A DNA stretch of 64,000 nucleotides from Agroathelia rolfsii (taxonomy: Eukaryota > Basidiomycota > Agaricomycetes > Amylocorticiales > Amylocorticiaceae), in NCBI GenBank assembly GCA_018343915.1, contig JABRWF010000002.1, forward strand, positions 1,364,001 to 1,428,000. Direction: 5' to 3'. The translations under genes and the position numbers were made by a program. The stretch's first letter is position 1. Each line of letters starts with the position of its first letter. The notes beneath the pieces were generated by a model, which was given only the letters and a program-made list of their open reading frames with translations, did not search any database and was not told where the DNA came from. This document shows positions 59,240 through 64,000 of this stretch, in pieces.

Positions 59240-60000
59240 ACATTGGCCATGATACCCCCCTAGACGTCCAAAGATATCACCATACTATGCGTTTAATAAC
59301 TCTTTTCCAACTTGCTTATAATATTGGTAGATAAATATACACCTATCACGAGTTATAATTTTTTTGGATTAAATAGAACTCAAGTGCAGTGGCTTGAAGC
59401 TGGCTGTGAAAATTTGATTAGCATGTCGAGAACACATCGGAGATATGGGAGTTGGGAAAATGGGTTCAAAATGAATATAGGAGAGCCTTTGAAGTCAGCC
59501 AACTTGCCAGTAGGGCCATTATAACTCCTACGACCCCGAGCCTCAGGAGCATACGTCCTCTAATTCTTCATTCATTGATTCGACATGAAAAAGTTGCCGC
59601 ATTAATGGACTAATGAATGGTAGAGAGTTCCAGAGGCGTCTACGGGTTCCATCTAACTGAACGTTATCACAAACGGCCGGGGAGTTCGGGCTCGATGATG
59701 CGAGCCGGAGCAACGCCATTTAGCCATGAGTAGCGGGCGCAATCTGATGCTATCTGGCAACACAGTATTGCTTGATTCATCAACACAAAGATAATGGTTG
59801 TTCAGAGCCCCCAGCCATGACAGAACAATAGAAACTGAGTACTGTAAGTTGCATCATCCACGGCACCCCTATAGACAATTATCTCTTTGCCATGAATGGA
59901 GGGTTTTGTGATAATGTTGTTCATTTATTAACAAAGTCATGAAAATCATGTCGAAATCCAAACGCGAATAGTGTATACTACAAATATTTTAATCGTAGGA
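59240..60000. other. convergent intergenic region after the GST gene
   Basis: These 761 bases, A/T-rich at both ends, lie between two stop codons. No gene or repeat is recognised. Confidence 0.5.
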
Positions 60001-60806
60001 TCAAAAGACTAGGAGAGCACCAGCCATAACACCTGATACCGCAGCAACCAACAAAGCCTGTACGGTGTAGGGCACAACGACGAATGAAGAAGAAGAGGAA
60101 GACGATGATGACGATGATGATGTGGAGTTGGACCCGCTTGAGGTTGATGTGGCATTCGCGCAAGAAATATCAGATGGGATGGTAACGTTATCCGATAATG
60201 TCAAGTCTGCACACTGGAAGCTTGTAAATATCATTTATATCTCAAATAATATAAATGCGAGCGTACTTGATAAAGCTGGCCATCAGGCCCAGCAAACACA
60301 ATCTCTATGGAGATGTTCTGTCCGGACTGGAGACCGCCAGTAACGTTCGCCTGAGCCAGGTCTATGTGAACGCAGAAATCGCCCTCAATGTCCTCCTCTT
60401 GATATGGGAAGGCAAACTGGGGTTTTCCATCATCCGTAAAGTTGTCGAAGTTATTCGGGTCGTCAACAGTGGATACGAGTACACCCACTACGCGATAACA
60501 CATGAGCGTATGATCACAAACATAAAAACAGGTGATTTACATGTCCAGTCCGGGTGCTCCGATTTTAATGAAATGAAGCCTCCATTGAGAGGAAAAACTG
60601 TGCGGTTTCCTGCGTTGGTATACCCATCTAAAAATCATAGTTATATAAGAGAGGTGCCCAATCGGCGAAGTAGGATGAGTCTTACCGCAGAAAGTGAGCT
60701 CCGGTTCCTCTTGAAATGTTCCCCTAGGCGGTGGATACTGCAATTGGAAATGGGCATTCACAATTGCAATACTCGCAAAGAAGAAAGCACCGAAGAGAGA
60801 ACGCAT
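60001..60806 (-). CDS. BIM1/X325-like copper-binding, GPI-anchored protein
   Basis: Four exons (60806-60686, 60627-60541, 60487-60267, 60213-60001) encode 213 aa. The signal peptide ([18 protein letters not shown]) ends just before His19, so the mature chain would start [11 protein letters not shown], as in LPMO-like copper proteins. [27 protein letters not shown] supplies a second histidine, followed by [50 protein letters not shown] closes the beta-sandwich. A Ser tract and a hydrophobic C-terminus ([20 protein letters not shown]) indicate a GPI anchor. X325/BIM1 proteins bind copper but are not thought to cleave polysaccharides; Cryptococcus Bim1 helps import copper. The usual FCGG appears as FCDG here. 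The start is the ATG at 60806; an upstream TTG is in frame. Confidence 0.85.
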
Positions 60807-62829
60807 TTTCAATGTTGAGTACCAGGAATTCAGGGTTGAGATGGACGGGGCCTAGAGAAACACAGCTCGCGCCCATGATGGGTTTTTAAGCCACCGCAAT
60901 TTCCTTTTCGGGAACGTGCGAAAAACTCTGGTTATATTGACGTGTGACGGAATCAATTGAATTGCGACCCGCCTCCGCCCCCTGGGAGATCACCGTATGA
61001 TGGAACGATGAATGTCAACACTTTGCTACTCAGAGAAGGAGTAGCTGTATTCGAAGACAATAATGATCCTGTTGTAATGGACCATATTATGTATTACTTT
61101 CAGCAATACCTGGTCCTACTCAGCAAATCCATGAGCATTACTTTGCCGCTTCTTATTTTGCGTCGCATCGGCCATCGGTTGCGATAACAAGGACGGCAGC
61201 TCACAGCAGCATATGCCCCTGCCTTGGCGAGGTGTTCAACCCCGTGGAAACGTCCAATCAAGGTCACAGGCGGGGCCAACGTTGATACGAAAGACAGAAC
61301 AAATCAAAAGTGGCTGAAGAAACGTCGCACAGAAGATTCTACCGAGTTCCCGAGTCAGGACTGATGATCTCGGAGAGAAACGGCAACTTGCTATGCCCGT
61401 TTAGGGAAGAAGCGTGGGAAATATGAAAGAAAAGAGAAAAACCAAAACGTAGAGCAGCGACAGCAGAGGGTAGGCAGCATCCAAGGGCAAATATTGTAAG
61501 GGGGCTTAACCTTGGCAACGGTAACAAACGATGATAAGGTGACCAAGCAAGCCTGAATCAGTTCACTTCAGAGGTGAGACGGGATGAGGATGGTGTAGGA
61601 GAATGAAATGTCATTAGCAAGAGACGTGTGTTGATCAAGTTGACGGATGAATATTATATCTTGAGGGGTAGGCTGCTACTGACGAGTCAAGGTGGACCCG
61701 TTAGCTGCATCAGATAATGAGTGTATATGTTGATGTGTTCTTGACAGAGTAATCATCATATTTAAAATGATAATTCCTAAAAATCGAGCCAGTGGACAGG
61801 ATAAAACCTGCGAGACAAAAAGCCTCATGAACGAATAACCGACTCTCTGGCATTACTCAAGACTTACTATAACACAAAGTACCCACTGGCAAAATAAAAT
61901 AAAAACATTTTCTTTCAAAGTAAATGTTGCCAAGGAGGGAAGGGTTGCATAGGTGCGGTGAGGGGTTGAGGACGTTGAAGGAGGAATGGGAGATGATGGG
62001 AGTCGAGGTGGAAGGAGGTTTTAGCCAGTCTCACATGTCCAGGCCAGCTTGTAGAGCGGCAAGATAGCTGGCACGAGTTGTTTTTGCGGGCCGCCTTTCT
62101 GCGATTGGCCAGAACTCATCCGACTTCCGAAACACTTCAATGAGGTCACAGTGATTCGGTTGCCACCGCCACCGCCTCAGCCACATGCAAGTCCCCCAAA
62201 GCGAACCAGGAGCTCAGTTGCTCATGTTGCTCACCATATGAATATAATCTGGTTTAGGATATCCATCAGGTCAACACACATGATTGTCCACGCTGAAAAA
62301 ATCTGTCTTCTAGAAAAATTATACTGTCTGGTCATTTACGTGAGCACACGAAAAAGGGCATCTATTTTCTCTCTGGGATTAATTACTAGTACGGTCATTA
62401 AATTCCACAACATTGATGCGTCTGCGTTCCAGACAGATAGACATTGCGTGCAGCCTTGCAGTGCTTAATATTTTATCACGTCGACGGCCTCATCACCCCA
62501 TAATAAAATATCGGTGAATCCATAGCCGCAGGATTGTGTCATAGTATGACCCATAGATACATCCTTGGAACTGATTTCACGGTCACCTGCTCGCCGACGG
62601 TCGTCATCACCGTGCTAAGTATTCTAAGTATGGCTTTTGCATCGGCTTCGGACAATCAATTTCGTATTCCACGCGCCCTGCCGTTCCGATTTTGACTCTC
62701 CAAGAACCTTTCGGGAAGTGGATAAGCGCTTTGCTATAAAACCTGGGTTGAAGGGGGCGTTTGGACTGCACGCTCCATCGAGTCCATTCTTCCCCCACCA
62801 CTCCCCCCTTCCAAACTACCACAAAAAAT
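60807..62829. other. 2-kb gene-poor divergent region
   Basis: Between the divergent X325 and thaumatin-like genes I find no spliced or unspliced frame with family features. Near the right end a TATAAAA at 62735-62741 and a T/C-rich leader precede the ATG at 62830. The central part is mixed sequence with a T-rich run on the minus strand near 61880-61920. Confidence 0.55.
62735..62741 (+). promoter_or_regulatory. TATA box of the thaumatin-like gene
   Basis: TATAAAA sits 89 bp upstream of the start codon, with a pyrimidine-rich stretch between. Spacing fits a fungal core promoter. Confidence 0.65.
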
Positions 62830-63500
62830 ATGTTTGCTACTCGTCTCGCGGTTTTCCTCTCTGCTTTGGCAGTTACCGCCTCTGCTACGTTAGTATTCCT
62901 ATGACACTCTTCATACTCTATTATCGTCTGACCGTACCCCGTAGAACTATCACAATCACCAACAACTGTGCCGATGCTGTTGACCCTGGAATCTATCCTG
63001 CTGCCGACGGAAGCGTTGGTGGTTTCGCACTCGCAGCTGGAGCTTCTCAGAGTATCACCCTAGGCTCTGGCTACAGCGGCCGTATCTGGGGGCGTACCGG
63101 CTGTGATGCTAATGGCAACTGCTCGACGGGAAGTTGCACCGGGGGTATCAACTGTTCGGCGCCCGCGGCTGCAGGTCCTACCTTGGCTCAGTTTACCATT
63201 GACGGGTAAGAATGATCTTAGATAGCGTGAATTTTGTTCATTACTTATTGGAGTATAGATATGCTAGCCTCGATTTCTTCAACCCAACCGTAGGCGATGG
63301 CTTCAACGTTGCTGTGACAATCACCCCCGGCACTGGCTGTACGTCTTCTGTTCCCAGCCCTCTTGTTTCTATGTACTTATACACTTCCACCAGGTTCTAC
63401 TTCAGCTGTCTCCTGCACGAGCTCGAGTGGTGCGGGCAATGATTGCGGCGGCACTTCCACCTGCCCCACTGGCACCCACTACACTGTATCATTCTGCTAA
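62830..63500 (+). CDS. small thaumatin-like secreted protein
   Basis: Four exons (62830-62888, 62945-63205, 63259-63338, 63394-63500) encode 168 aa. A signal peptide (FATRLAVFLSALAVTASA) precedes the thaumatin fold: TITITNNCADAVDPGIYPA, the strand SGRIWGRTGC, CSTGSCTGGINCSAPAAAGPTLAQFTIDG, YASLDFFNPTVGDGFNVAVTITPGTGC and the closing CPTGTHYTVSFC. Cysteine spacing suits the short thaumatin-like class common in basidiomycetes. Some family members have beta-1,3-glucanase or antifungal activity and others act in fruiting-body cell walls; which applies here is unknown. The usual acidic REDDD cleft is only partly visible, so catalysis is doubtful. Confidence 0.9.
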
Positions 63501-63669
63501 ACGATTTCATCATCATGGACTTGTGAAATTTACTTGTATTCATCGCCTCGGACATTTTTTTGAAAACGAGTTAGGCTGTACGGACAATCATGATGTAGAC
63601 GTACATGTATAACTGATGCCTTTCCCCGGGCGTAAATGTAACAAAATAAATAAATACATTGCATGTTAT

Positions 63670-63949
63670 TCAATCTTTCTTTGATTTGAGACGTAGACCT
63701 GGAAGCTGGAACATCTGTGCAAGGGGTCAGATGATCGACTGAGTTTTGACAACACTGTCAACATACCTCGAAGACGGCCTCCGAGGGAACACCCCATCCT
63801 CTGACACCTTCCACTCTATTATCCATCCTGCTACCAAGCATTATTCCCACTACTGCCCCCGTCTGCTCATCTATGATGGGCCCACCGCTCGAGCCTGCTG
63901 TGGGCGGTGGCTTGAACAGCATATGTGAGAGCGCATCGTATGTTCCAGG
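63670..63949 (-). CDS. trypsin-like serine protease, 3' part only
   Basis: Two 3' exons are in the window (63949-63767 and 63714-63670). The rest lies beyond the right edge, because an intron that starts outside the window ends at 63950. The visible 75 residues contain TAGSSGGPIIDEQTGAVVGIML, with the GxSGGP nucleophile motif of trypsin/HtrA-type proteases, then RGWGVPSEAVFEMFQLPGLRLKSKKD. The catalytic His and Asp would be upstream and cannot be checked. It may be a fungal HtrA-like or other S1/S1C protease without a C-terminal PDZ domain, since the protein ends 18 residues after the VPSEAV segment. Confidence 0.72.
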
Positions 63950-64000
63950 CTATAGCCGAGAATCAATCACAATTGTGTGCATATACAAGCATAACCTTCT

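Noticed and set aside
61339..61527. Minus-strand 62-codon frame with a signal-peptide-like start
   Set aside because: It is short, has no splice continuation and no family match, so chance is more likely.

Overview
This is a eukaryotic nuclear window, and the gene architecture points to a filamentous basidiomycete (Agaricomycetes). I can model 28 protein genes, one of them cut by the right edge. They are split by roughly 130 introns, mostly about 50-60 nt with GT/YAG ends. Very short exons occur (9, 10, 15 and 23 nt). Several proteins belong to families typical of mushroom-forming fungi: a macrophage-activating-glycoprotein-like secreted protein, a small thaumatin-like protein, a BIM1/X325 copper-binding-like protein and an F-box/LRR-like protein. 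A finer placement (for example the Cantharellales) would be a guess. I see no virus, transposon, CRISPR array, rRNA or convincing tRNA.

Layout, 0-21 kb: small zinc-binding At2g23090-like protein (-); threonine aldolase GLY1 (+); dual-specificity phosphatase with long disordered tails (+); Golgi protein TVP23 (-); a divergent multipass membrane protein of uncertain family (+); an F-box/LRR-like gene with an in-frame stop (-); RNA polymerase subunit RPB8 (+); DLT1 (+); an orphan 149-aa protein (+); single-domain mitochondrial rhodanese (+) followed directly by frataxin (+); an acidic orphan (-).

Layout, 21-45 kb: WDR70 (+); the double-bromodomain/NET protein BDF1 (+); a G-patch/C2H2 protein with six GW motifs (-); a secreted GPI-type glycoprotein (+); the FANCM/MPH1 helicase (+); a PWI-like/CCCH/RRM protein of RBM26/27 type (-); the double-rhodanese TUM1 (-); V-ATPase subunit C VMA5 (+).

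Layout, 45-64 kb: a multi-KH RNA-binding protein (-); an RWD-RBR ubiquitin ligase (-); ribosome biogenesis factor URB2 (+); cytochrome b5 reductase CBR1 (+); a glutathione S-transferase-like protein (+); an X325/BIM1-like copper protein (-); a thaumatin-like protein (+); and the 3' part of a trypsin-like serine protease (-).

Most genes are housekeeping and there is no operon-like pathway cluster. Themes that recur are chromatin and DNA repair (BDF1, WDR70, MPH1), RNA metabolism (RPB8, G-patch protein, RBM26-like, KH protein, URB2) and sulfur/iron handling (rhodanese, frataxin, TUM1). Several neighbours are divergent with short shared promoters of 187-383 bp. The least expected signals are four introns that only fit reading frame with GC-AG ends, six regularly placed GW motifs in the G-patch protein, a broken F-box gene, and a 56-bp nearly unbroken alternating purine-pyrimidine tract. 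All gene models come from reading frames, splice consensus and remembered family motifs; no search was run.
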